Below are positions 55,139 to 64,000 of a stretch of DNA of 64,000 nt, piece by piece (the stretch's first letter is position 1; each line of letters opens with the position of its first letter). This DNA comes from Toxorhynchites rutilus septentrionalis. Taxonomy: Eukaryota; Arthropoda; Insecta; Diptera; Culicidae. Both the position numbers and the translations under genes were made by a program. The stretch covers positions 20,136-84,135 of the forward strand of contig NC_073746.1 of assembly GCF_029784135.1 (NCBI RefSeq), read 5' to 3'. The notes beneath the pieces are model-generated. The model saw nothing but the letters and a program-made list of their open reading frames with translations, did not search any database and was not told the origin of the DNA.

Positions 55139-55960
55139 GGGTTTTGCTTGTGTTAAACTTTGATTGTATTAGTAGCCAGGAAGATAAGAAGTTCACATAC
55201 CAGGCATAACAGTCAGTTACTCAAATGGTACAAAATTGAATGTGTCAACGAATAACGTTGAAAGAGGATATACAGAAAATAATTACATATTTCCAAAAAA
55301 TATTTTTCGCGTTACATTCACCATTGAAAAATAAACAGAACATGTCACGATCCAAAATGTTTCATTTTTGTTATTTCTTCTTATATCAGAATTAGTATTC
55401 CAATTTTTACTATGTTTGGATTTTAGAGCATCTTCATGGTAGTTTATCTCTTGTTAGCAATTGTAATTCCTTTTTCCACAATTAGGGTGCTGAACACTTC
55501 ATTCGTCTAAAACTAGGATGGCTACTTTTTTCTCATGCGCTGTAAAATGTTTTCCGCCAAAGGAAGAAACGATTTTGTAACTCTGACTTTGTTCATTTAC
55601 GTTTTTGGTCGATGTAACGAGAAGTAAAATAAGATTGAAATAAAGTTTAGAACACCTCAACAATACTGAAATTTCAGTTTCTGCTAAAATTTCAGTTGGG
55701 CCCCTATGATTTTGAACGCTAGCATTGATTTAAGAAAAAATACTAATTTGTTCATTTCATCTGCTTATTTTTACTTTTAATAACAACACTTTTCCTATGT
55801 AGTGGACTATTATAAGAAAAGTAACATACATAAACAAAATCTGTGACGTAACAGATTTAAAAAGCTTCCCACCTTTCATTTTCCATCTCGATCAGCGAGT
55901 GCATCATCAGCTCGCATGACAGTTGTTAATGGTGTTGCTTTTTCGACGATTTCCATCCCG
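55139..55960. other. Non-coding stretch
   Basis: AT-rich, no supported gene or repeat boundary. Confidence 0.4.
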
Positions 55961-55964
55961 TTAA

Positions 55965-56152
55965 AGGCTGATTTAGACGATGCCAGTCAGCGCTCTAGTT
56001 GAGGTATCCAGTGAACAGAGAACAGACACTCTGTCCAAGTTACTTGTACCAGTATCGAACAAGTAATTGGCCTCTATCTTGAACAGAGTGTCTGTTTTCT
56101 ATTCACTGGATACTTCAACCAGAGCACTGACTGGCATCGTCTAAATCAGCCT
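55965..56152. mobile_element. Harbinger-type MITE with ~65-bp inverted arms
   Basis: 'aggctgatttagacgatgcc' at the left is matched by the reverse complement 'ggcatcgtctaaatcagcct' at the right, and pairing continues inward through 'gtatccagtgaa' and 'acagacactctgt'. TAA lies on both sides (55962-55964, 56153-56155). The tip resembles that of the Harbinger element at 52020. Confidence 0.9.
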
Positions 56153-56155
56153 TAA

Positions 56156-56330
56156 GGCTGATTTGGACGGTGCCAGTCGACGCGCTAGTAGAAGAATCCA
56201 ATCACTAGAGTCTAGTTATTAGAGCCATGTAAACACCCGGTTCCAGTTACTTGCGCAAGTATCGCACAAGTAATTGGCCATGCCTGCGAATAGAAAATTT
56301 TCTAGATACTGGCACCAATAGATAAATGAC
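56156..56330. mobile_element. Second, partial MITE of the same family
   Basis: Starts 'ggctgatttggacggtgcc' directly after the TAA of the previous MITE and continues with 'cagttacttgcgcaagtatc' and 'acaagtaattggcc', a diverged relative. The right arm is not recognisable, so it is truncated. Confidence 0.7.
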
Positions 56331-56655
56331 AATTTCTTCCAAACAGTGCGTCATATTAGACATTTGTGTGAAATCGAAATGCCAGGCAGTTTCAGTGGTG
56401 CCATATATTTATTTGTACTGGAAGGGGAAAAATCTTTTTCGGCTATGGTGAAGACAATTATTAAACGGTGTTATTAGGCTTGCTCTGTAATTTGTATGTT
56501 TGTAACATGTTTGTTTGTAGCGCTTTACCACATTAAAAGAAATTTAACCCCCTTCCTGTTGACCGATTGGTCTGAAATTTGGAACACACCTTTATCTCTG
56601 CAGTCATTATAAAACTGGGTATTTCATTATTTTAGAAATCCAAGATTGCGGCTGC
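56331..56655. other. Non-coding spacer before the satellite
   Basis: No gene. The last ~100 bp ('gaccgattggtctgaaattt') leads into the satellite and may be its diverged flank. Confidence 0.4.
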
Positions 56656-57721
56656 TACAAAATGGCGGATTACATATTTTCTCAAAACCCCATCAACATG
56701 GGTATCAAATCAAAGGGCTTGACTAGTAGAACACAGTTTTGCATGAGGAATGCAAATCCAAAATGGCCGCCTCCACAAAACGGTGGTTCACATATTTTCT
56801 CAAAGTCCGGTCAATATTGGTATCAAATGAAAGGGCTTGACTAGTAGAACACAGTTATTCATGAGAAATGCAAATCCACGATGGCCGCCACCACAAAATG
56901 GCGGATCACATATTTTCTCAAAACCCTATCAATATGGGTATCAAATGAAAGGACTTGATTAGTAGAACACAGTTATTCATGAGAAATGCAAATCCACGAT
57001 GGCCGCCACCACAAAATGGCGGATCACATATTTTCTCAAAACCCTATCAATATGGGTATCAAATGAAAGGACTTGATTAGTAGAACACAGTTTTGCATGA
57101 GGAATGCAAATCCAAAATGGCCGCCTCCACAAAACGGTGGTTCACAAATTTTCTCAAAGTCCGGTCAATATTGGTATCAAATGAAAGGGCTTGACTAGTA
57201 GAACACAGTTATTCATGAGAAATGCAAATCCACGATGGCCGCCACCACAAAATGGCGGATCACATATTTTCTCAAAACCCTATCAATATGGGTATCAAAT
57301 GAAAGGACTTGATTAGTAGAACACAGTTATCCATGAGAAATGCAAATTCAAAATGGCCGCCACAACAGAATGGCGGATTACATATTTTCTCAAAATCCCA
57401 TCAACAGTTATTCATGGGAAATGCAAATCCGAAATGGCCGCCATCACAAAATGACGGATCACATATTTTCTCAAAACCCTTTTAATATGGGTATCAAATG
57501 AAAGGCCTTGACTAGTAGAACACAGTTACTCATGAGAAATGCAAATCCAAAATGGCCGCCACCATAAAATGGCGGTTCACATATTTTCTCAAAATCCCAT
57601 CAACATGGGTATCAAAGGAAAGGTCTTGACTAGTAGAACACATTTTTTCATGAGAAATTCAAATCCAAAATGGCCGCCACCACAAAATGGCGGATTACAT
57701 ATTTTCTTTAAACCCGATCAA

Positions 57722-58133
57722 TTTTTTATTTATTTATTTATTTATTTATAATGATACTACATCCCATTGAGAGATTAGATCTTCTTCACAATTTTTCGCC
57801 AATAGTCCCGATTCATGGCTGCAGTTCTCCAACTCCCGGCTGCACCGATTCTTGCCAAGTCCTGCTCCACCTGGTCCAACCACCTCGCTCGCTGGGCTCC
57901 TCTCCTTCTTGTTCCTACCGGATTCGACGCGAACACCATCTTTGCAGGGCTGCTGTCCGGCAATCTTGCAACATGCCCTGCCCATCGCACTCGTCCAGCC
58001 TTGGCGACTTTCTGAATGCTGGGTTCGCCGTAGAGTTGCGCCAGTTCGTGGTTCATTCTCCTTCTCCATACTCCGCTTTCCTGTACACCAACGTATATTG
58101 TTCTGAGCACTCGGCGTTCGAATTCCGATCCCG
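57722..58133 (-). mobile_element. 5'-truncated LINE 3' end with 12-bp target duplication
   Basis: 'aaacccgatcaa' occurs at 57710-57721 and again at 58134-58145, flanking a 412-bp insert. The insert's minus-strand 3' end is a run of about five ATAA-type units (57727-57750), a typical LINE tail. It carries the last ~110 codons of the second open reading frame. Confidence 0.93.
57775..58110 (-). pseudogene. Non-LTR retrotransposon ORF2 C-terminus
   Basis: The frame includes 'AGRVRWAGHVARLPDSSPAK', 'GTRRRGAQRARWLDQVEQDL' and 'NRDYWRKIVKKI', the conserved C-terminal part of many insect LINE reverse transcriptases after the RT domain. The RT and endonuclease parts are absent because of 5' truncation. 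It ends in a stop about 25 bases before the ATAA tail. The clade (RTE, CR1 or related) cannot be settled from this tail. Confidence 0.85.
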
Positions 58134-58315
58134 AAACCCGATCAATGTGGGTATCAAATGAAAGGACTTGACTAGTAGAACACAGTTATTCATGAGAAAT
58201 GCAAACTCAAAATGGCCGCCACCACAGAATGGCGGGTTACATATTTTCTCAAAATCCCATCAACAAGGGTATCAAATGAAAGAGCTTAACTAGTGGAACA
58301 TAGTTATTCATGAAA

Positions 58316-58830
58316 AACATTCTGACATTACGTTTTACCTTCCACTTCACTTTCCTTGGTTCGGACCTATCCCGTAAGTTTGAATTTATTTACATAGATG
58401 GTATACAAACAACACTAAACATTGACTACAGTTTCACCGGCACGGTTGATTGCCGTTATGAACCAGCACAAAAAACAAAGCTTCAAATTATGCGCCAGTG
58501 GTGGTACCACGATCAAAGCATTCCCTGAATAAATCATATCACATTAGCCGAGCAAGCTGGCGGAAGCATATGCATAAAGGTTACTAGGTTACTATTTTCA
58601 ACGACAACTGTTTATTTATTATACTGCTTCAAATACCTTCGACGAAATCAAATGTAACCATACCAACGTAAGTAATAACCTAAACAAATCCAAACTTTTC
58701 GTCTTGCCATTCCTCATACGTCTTTTCTAAATAGTGTAAATTACGAGCCACCTGTTAACTCCACCATCTTGGTCCGAACGGCAATTCTGACATTACGTTT
58801 TACCTTCCACTGCACTTTCCTTGCTCCGGT
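58316..58830. repeat. Right arm of the 53/58-kb inverted repeat, with 46-bp direct repeats at its ends
   Basis: Reverse-complement partner of 53203-53690. At its two ends the phrase 'ttctgacattacgttttacc', 'ttccactKcactttccttg' occurs in direct orientation (58319 and 58787), like very short terminal direct repeats. Confidence 0.85.
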
Positions 58831-58861
58831 CTGCGGGTAATAAAACACCGTTTTGTTAAGC

Positions 58862-60398
58862 GGACCTTAAGCGGACCTTACACGGTCAACTTTATTGACA
58901 ATATGATGACATTTGAGAGCATAATGACAGCTGAACATGGCCGACGACGCAGAAATCCGGATTTTCTGATTTTCGAGCATCAATATCGTGACATTTCATA
59001 TAGATGCATGATGTTGACGTTTTACCTCACGGACTTCCAGACTGAGTTGCCAGATATGCAAGCGCACATTTAATTTTTGTTAGTCTTTTTTGCGATTGCA
59101 ATTAAAATTTATAAACTACTGAAATTGTAGGAATCATAAATGGAAGCTTTTGGTTTGGAAAACCGATACTTTGAATAGCAAAATACGGTACTTTTCACGA
59201 TACAAATCAAAACTTCAAAGTAAACTGACAATGTGATGGTGAGAGAGTGGATGAAACTTAACAACGTTTTAGGAATTTTTTAACGTTGAACTCGGTCATT
59301 CTTTGCGCTAGTGAGCGGGTTGTGTGTTTCTTCACACTCCGCTATAAAATTTGGAGAATGAGAAGATCTGGGGAAATCACAGATGAAAAAACATCATGTG
59401 TTAATTCAAGCTACAGTAGAATCCCGATTATCCGCGGAATAGTCGGGCAAACTCACCGCGATTAACGAATATCGCGATGACCCATTAAAGGACAAAAAAA
59501 TGCAAACACGAAAAGAGATGTTTCAACATAAAAACTATGTTCTATCAATACAAAAATCAATCAACTATCCATCTATAAGGTCGTGTACACCAGTGGCTAA
59601 ATAATGTAAAAGCCATGACCACAACAAAAGAGCATGGGCCTACCACTCACTAACAAATTCCGGAAAGGCCTATTGATTTACTATGGAACTCGCAGTCACG
59701 AATAATCCGCAGGGCGGATCACCCGCTCGCGGATAATCGGGGTTCTACTGTCATAGTCTCATTTATGGAATAAAAACATTTGCTTGCAGATAAAATAACT
59801 TGCATATATTTTGGCAAACTAAAATAATCTGGCATCTCTGAAACTGAAAGGAACAGTCTGTATTTGTGAAACGAGTATTATGATGTATTTTTGAGAAGAA
59901 AAACCGAATTCTAAAGTGTAAATTATGAATGAAAATTAACTTTTACGAATCAAATTAGTATTCTATGTGAATGCAAATCACTTTTTTTTTCTGCAAGTGG
60001 TGAGAAAATCCCATACAAAAATTATGTCTGAAATTGACGTTATATTATAATAATACTGTTTAGTAGGAATATCTGAAAATTCAGAGGAAGTAGGTTAAGT
60101 TAAGGTTAGGACTACGCGCTTCAACTTATTAAATAATACCAAGTAGATATTTTCATTCAAATTTTACCAATTGAAAATTGCCTTTTAGCCTTCTAATCTG
60201 ATAGAGAATAGTTTGGATCCCAAACTCGAATGTCGCCACTAGCCATCGCGGATATTTTCGTTGTCTCGGGTTGAGGGCGATATTGACCGTGTAAGGTGGA
60301 AAAATATTGATTGAGGTTAGATCAGATGTTGAAAGCCTAGCTGTCACGATATTGAAGACACTTATTGTCAATCCGGTTGATCGTGTAAGGTGCCCATT
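58862..60398. mobile_element. DNA element with ACCTTACACG terminal inverted repeats
   Basis: 'ggaccttacacggtcaac', then 'tattgacaata' at the left mirrors 'tattgtcaatccggttgatc' and 'gtgtaaggtgccc' at the right. 'atgacagctga' at the left and 'agctgtcacgat' at the right continue the symmetry. About 1.5 kb, with a MITE nested inside (59413-59752). No transposase frame found. Confidence 0.65.
59413..59752. mobile_element. pogo-like MITE, CAGTAGAA...TTCTACTG ends
   Basis: The left tip 'acagtagaatcccgattatc' with 'cgcgg' and right tip 'gcggataatcggggttctac' with 'tgt' are inverted. The interior has 'gtgtacaccagtggc' and 'ctaccactcact', also seen in the degraded relative at 10334-10670. The left flank ends TA; the right flank does not repeat it clearly. 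Confidence 0.8.
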
Positions 60399-60446
60399 AC
60401 ATGTAATATAACTTCCTTTATTTAATCACTACGCAGCTGCATCTAA

Positions 60447-60653
60447 GGCGGCGGTGACACTGGATGCAGAAAAGTGGTCGTACGAATTGTATGCAATAGG
60501 GAAGCTAAACAACCACATTGAGTTGTATTGGTGTGGTTACATTGCTTCCCCCTTGCTTCGTTCGTATTCGTCAGCTTCTATCGAACAAAATTGTTTGTTT
60601 CTATTCGTACAATCAAATTTTCGTGCGTACTCCTATCCAAAGTAACCTTAGCC
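60447..60653. mobile_element. 207-bp Harbinger-type MITE (copy 2, inverted)
   Basis: Same length and almost the same sequence as 44307-44513, in the opposite orientation, between TAA at 60444-60446 and 60654-60656. Confidence 0.9.
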
Positions 60654-60850
60654 TAACCATCTCTGCGTACTTTCACCGACTGTCCCGTTTCTTTTCTCTC
60701 ACTTTCTAACCAAGGTCCCTATAGTTCTGAGTAGGTAATGCATCTCAAGATGTCGTAATTATATTGTATCGCGAGTAGAACCCTACAGCACCCTAAACCA
60801 TACTTTTCGTTTCGTATTCCGAAAAAAAATAAGTCCCAAAGTGCCGATTT

Positions 60851-61642
60851 TGACGTAGGACTACATCTTTCATTTCTATACTGGGGTGTAAGTTCAAAGT
60901 TTCGAAAATGAAATCGTTACGCTGGAACAACGAGATTTTGAGCCAAAATAGCTCCTAAACAACTGAACGAAATGGTATGATAAACACTTCATTTGGAAGA
61001 TAAAATGTCTACGCTTTATATACTTGCTGCTTTTTGATCCAAAAACTTGTTTCAATAGCCGTAAAATTGCTTTCAGAACAGGCTATTGAAATGTACTCGC
61101 TCGCGTTTCTGCAATTCGGAATGTTTTCCTAACATAACAGATTTCAAAACCATGGAACCTGGGGAAATCGGCATTGCAAAATAGATGCAAGCTGCGGGTA
61201 CTTTTGCACTCGCTTGCGTTTCTGCAAATTGGAATGTTTCTCTAACACAGATTTCAAAACCATGGAGCCTGGGGAAATCAGCATTTCAAAAAGGATGCAA
61301 GTTATGGGTACTTTTGTACTCGCATTTTGCAAACCGGAATGTGTTTTCCCAATACAGATTCCGAAACCAAGAAATCGGCAAAATGGCTGCGATAACTCCT
61401 ACCATAATGCTTGAATTGACCTCAATGGGGATTTGTTCGCAATTGAATTCGTTAATTGTTTTATTATCAATAATTTTATCAATACGCACAAAAGCTAGCT
61501 CTGCGCAGCGACGATATCGTACCCAATGAAGAACAATCGAGATGGTATTATTGCTAATTGAAGAAATATAATTGTATGTAATACAATACTAAGCCAACGG
61601 CAGTCCTACGTCAACCTTGCGGTTATATCATAGGTATAACCC
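60851..61642 (+). mobile_element. Mobile element with TGACGTAGGACTA ends (copy E4)
   Basis: The left end 'tgacgtaggactacatcttt' matches the right end of E1 in reverse, and the ~230 bp that follow match E1. The right end 'gtcctacgtcaaccttgcgg' with a palindromic tip ('ggttata..tataaccc') matches E1's left end. The interior differs from E1 after about 61090, where a tandem repeat takes over. Confidence 0.75.
61085..61400. repeat. ~105-bp tandem repeat, three units, inside E4
   Basis: 'ctcgctYgcgtttctgcaa', 'ggaatgtttYcctaac', 'cagatttcaaaaccatgga' and 'cctggggaaatc' recur at about 61095, 61205 and 61318, the third unit being most diverged. Confidence 0.85.
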
Positions 61643-62177
61643 ATCCATAGTTTTTGGCAAAATAAATTCTTCGACGTTTCATGCAATTTTAAGACATTTG
61701 GCATCAAAACAAAAATTTCGAAAATCCCGATTTCCTTTACTCCTCCTTTGGGTAATTTTTCGATTTTCAAAAATCTCAAACTTTTACCGCTTTGCGCCAC
61801 TTTCGCTTAAGTCCGATTGAGCTGATATTTTGCATAGGGTGACCATTTTCGTTGGCACCCTCATGTACATGGCCGGTTTTTCAAATTCGATGATTTTTTT
61901 TTCCATACATACATTGCCACCCTAACGTACATATACAAGATCCAGTTCCTGTAATAATATTCAGAAGGTTCATATAGTATAATATTGAAGTCCTAGCCTG
62001 CGTCAATAATTGCGGTCGGAAAGACCAACTACATTTAACACTATTATTTAAATCGAATCGAGCATTCGATTCGATCCCTATTATTAACACATCGAGTAAA
62101 CATTCGTATTATGTAAATCGATTAAATCTGATCGAAACGAGGCTTTTCCTCGAACGTCACGTGTTGCTAATTACATA
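61643..62177. other. Non-coding stretch
   Basis: No gene supported. 'gtcctagcctgcgtcaataa' with 'ttgcggtcgg' at about 61990 looks like a decayed copy of the E4 right end. Confidence 0.4.
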
Positions 62178-63452
62178 TTAGGCTGTCAAAAACAGTCCTG
62201 CGGTTTTTTTTTTGAATTTTCATTTGTTCATAAAATTAGTTACAATCATCTGTTTTAAGTCAAATATGCGCCGTTTTGTTCGATGACTTGTTCCAACGAG
62301 ATGCCAACTTCATAATACCCCTGTTATAGAAGCTCGCTTCCTAATTGGCAAAAAAACTCGGATAGCCAATTTTCATAGGCCTCTTTGTGGCTAACTTCTG
62401 ACTACCTAGCTCGTTCGCCATGGACAAAAACAGGTGGTAGTCACTTGGTGCAAGGTCCGGACTATACGGCGGATGCAAAAGAACCTCCCATCCGAGCTCC
62501 CGGAGCTTCTGGCGCGTCACCAAAGAAGTGTGTGGCCTGGCGTTGTCCTGATGGAAGACAATGCGGCCTCTATTCATCAAAGATGGTCTCTTCATCATGA
62601 ATGCTACCTTCAAGCGGTCCAGTTGTTGGCAGTACAGGTCCGAATTGAGCGTTTGGCCATAGGGAAGCTGCTCATAATAGATTATTCCTTGACAATCCCA
62701 CCAAACACACAGCAGAACCTTCCTGGCCGTTAATGAGGGCTTGGCCACCGTCTGAGCCGCTTCAGCGGGCTTCGACCACGACCGTTTGCGCTTCACGTTG
62801 TCGTAAGTGTCCCACTTTTCATCGCCAGTCACCATCCGCTTCAGAAACGGATTGATTTTGTTGCGATTCAGCAGCGATTCACATGCGTCGATACGGTCAA
62901 ATATGTTTTTTTGCGTCAACGTGTGTGGCACCCATACATTGAGCTTCATTGTGAATCCAAGCTTTTTCAAATGGTTAATAACGGTTTGATGACTTATCCC
63001 CAGCTCTTGGCCGATGCTACGGCTGCTACTATGCCGGTCTTTCTCGGCTAATTCAGCGATTTTGTCGCAATTTTCGACGACAGGCCTTCCGGAGCGTGGC
63101 GCATCTTCGACGACCTCTACACCAGAACGAAAACGTTGAAACCATCGTTGTGCGGTGGAAATGGAAACTGTATCGGGTCCATAAACTGCACAAATTTTAT
63201 TGGCAGGTTGAGATGCATTTTTGCCTTTGTCATAGTAGTAAAATGTCGGATTTTCTCTTTATTTTGCTCCATATTTACGACACTATAACTCACAAACGAC
63301 CTAACCAAACAAAACTCTGCCAAGGACTATATTATAGCGCGCAAAAATACCTTTCCAACAAGCTATAGTATGACTCGATACAATGAATACAACTAGAACT
63401 ACGCGCTTACGACACCTCGCGGAAATACCGCAGGACTTTTTTGACAGCCTAA
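62178..63452 (-). mobile_element. mariner copy 2, near full length
   Basis: 1275 bp with terminal repeats 'ttaggctgtcaaaaacagtc' and the reverse complement at 63423-63452, flanked by TA (62176-62177, 63453-63454). Length is typical for mariner. It shares the whole outline with 34154-35229 but keeps the central catalytic region. Confidence 0.95.
62255..63272 (-). pseudogene. mariner DD34D transposase, frameshifted
   Basis: The ATG at 63272 starts 'MEQNKEKIRH', then a small deletion near 63238 shifts the frame. The largest open part, 62970-62341 (209 codons), has the first catalytic Asp in 'TGDEKW', the second in 'VFHQDNARPHTS' and the third in 'YSPDLAPSDYHLF'; 34 residues separate the second and third, the DD34D signature. 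The N-terminal helix-turn-helix region (63000-63230) is in other frames, and stops near 62341 precede the expected C-terminus at 62255. It is inactive as read, but all three catalytic residues survive. Confidence 0.9.
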
Positions 63453-63454
63453 TA

Positions 63455-63898
63455 TTTTGAAATGTTACCCAAATTAAAGTATTAAAGAACACATGATTAA
63501 CATGTGAACATTTTAGGTTGGATATGCTTGATGTTACATTGTCTGCTATCATGCTGGTATGAAGTCGATTTACCTTCTGAGAGCGCATCTCTATGAGATT
63601 ATTCAAACTGAAATGAATATAGTCAACTTGCTGTAGTTCTTAACACCATTAAAATAATTTTTATTCACTATTATTAGCATTACAAACATCATTATCTGTA
63701 ATCAGTAATAAACTTTCCCAGTTTTCTGTTCTGCTATAGTAGAGGATTGAATCAGATTTGTTGAACGTACAACAGCAACAGCATCAGAACACAGATTGTG
63801 CTAGAAAGAGACATTCAATTGAACGCATTCTACTATGAAATTCAGCACAAATTTAATGATGACAATGACGGCAAATTGATACACAACTCATATTTCTT
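63455..63898. other. Intergenic DNA, probable 3' flank of the edge gene
   Basis: AT-rich. It lies 3' of the minus-strand coding end at 63899, so should hold its 3' untranslated region; minus-strand AATAAA motifs occur at about 63660 and 63705. Confidence 0.4.
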
Positions 63899-64000
63899 TC
63901 AGTTTTCTCCTTTTCCAGTTCGCCGAAGCAGCGCAGCGGCTAAATCCTTTTTCATTGCAGCTTGTTGATTAGTATCGGCCAATGATGGAATACTTCTTAA
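63899..64000 (-). CDS. C-terminal end of an unidentified protein (partial)
   Basis: On the minus strand, 33 codons run from the window edge to a TGA at 63899-63901: 'LRSIPSLADTNQQAAMKKDL' followed by 'AAALLRRTGKGEN'. Composition and codon use look like a real host exon: a helical, charged end with no repeats, unlike the AT-rich surroundings. I do not recognise the protein. Because it is cut by the edge, its frame cannot be confirmed by a start or splice site. It could also be an intronic or chance frame. Confidence 0.5.
   Translation of the reverse strand, partial: LRSIPSLADTNQQAAMKKDLAAALLRRTGKGEN

Larger units (their letters stand above)
56656..58312. repeat. 118-bp satellite array, about 11 units, with a LINE insertion
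   Basis: Unit landmarks 'aaaatggcggatYac' start at 56659, 56777, 56895, 57013, 57131 and 57249, exactly 118 bp apart. Each unit has 'gggtatcaaatgaaagg', 'ctagtagaacacagtt', 'catgagRaatgcaaatcc' and 'atggccgcc'. Two unit types (A: 'aaaacggtggttca'; B: 'aaaatggcggatca') occur in the order A-B-B-A-B, suggesting a 354-bp higher-order duplication. One unit after 57367 is shortened. The array is interrupted at 57722-58133. Confidence 0.93.

Noticed and set aside
56656..58312. CRISPR-like regular array
   Set aside because: Units are 118 bp, directly tandem with no unique spacers, in a eukaryotic genome; this is a satellite.

Overview
The window is nuclear DNA of an insect, most likely a mosquito of the Aedes type. 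It shows spliceosomal introns with GT..AG borders, a Spätzle-family Toll ligand, a Dlg5-type MAGUK, a DD37E Tc1/mariner element of the kind first described in mosquitoes, BEL/Pao and copia LTR elements, PIF/Harbinger and hAT-like elements and very many MITEs. The assignment rests on gene families and repeat style, not on a database search. No bacterial gene structure, CRISPR array or recognisable endogenous viral element was seen.

Host genes are sparse. (1) A 104-residue acidic prothymosin-like protein is on the minus strand at 5085-6552 (three exons). (2) A 501-residue Spätzle-like cystine-knot ligand is on the plus strand at 14652-16614 (three exons). (3) A complete dlg5 gene is on the minus strand at 37652-43136: eight exons, all introns 51-83 bp, 1680 residues, with coiled coil, four PDZ domains, SH3 and guanylate-kinase-like domain. 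(4) The last 33 codons of an unidentified minus-strand gene run off the right edge at 63899-64000. In the three spliced models the inferred exon lengths sum to exact multiples of three and splice phases join recognisable domains.

Nearly everything else is mobile or repeated DNA. 1-4 kb has tandem duplications, a small hairpin and a MITE. 8.7-10.7 kb has an element with TGACGTAGGACTA ends plus a degraded pogo-like MITE. 12.4-13 kb has tRNA-headed SINE copies. 17.3-19.6 kb has CCCAGCAAAC-ended palindromic elements, one split by a DD37E transposon. 21.07-23.55 and 32.08-33.83 kb are related elements, the first with two broken histone H2A copies and both with histone-type 3' stem-loops. 23.57-24.69 kb is a long fold-back. 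26.8-31.8 kb is a copia element with 173-bp LTRs and three frame-breaking lesions. 34.15-35.23 and 62.18-63.45 kb are two mariner copies. 36.57-36.98 kb is a fold-back MITE.

43.6-53.2 kb is a nested stack. A hAT-like element with an 8-bp target duplication contains a 207-bp MITE and a full-length BEL/Pao element (two 472-bp LTRs that look identical, one uninterrupted 1976-codon polyprotein), and a Harbinger element then landed on its right tip. 53.2-58.8 kb is bracketed by a long inverted repeat and holds dead Ty3/gypsy fragments, Harbinger-type MITEs and a 118-bp satellite interrupted by a 412-bp LINE 3' end. 58.9-61.6 kb holds further DNA elements.

The three complete host genes have separate roles: a nuclear acidic protein, a secreted Toll ligand and a membrane-cortex scaffold. 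They show no sign of co-regulation. The novelty here is in element architecture, not a new enzyme system.
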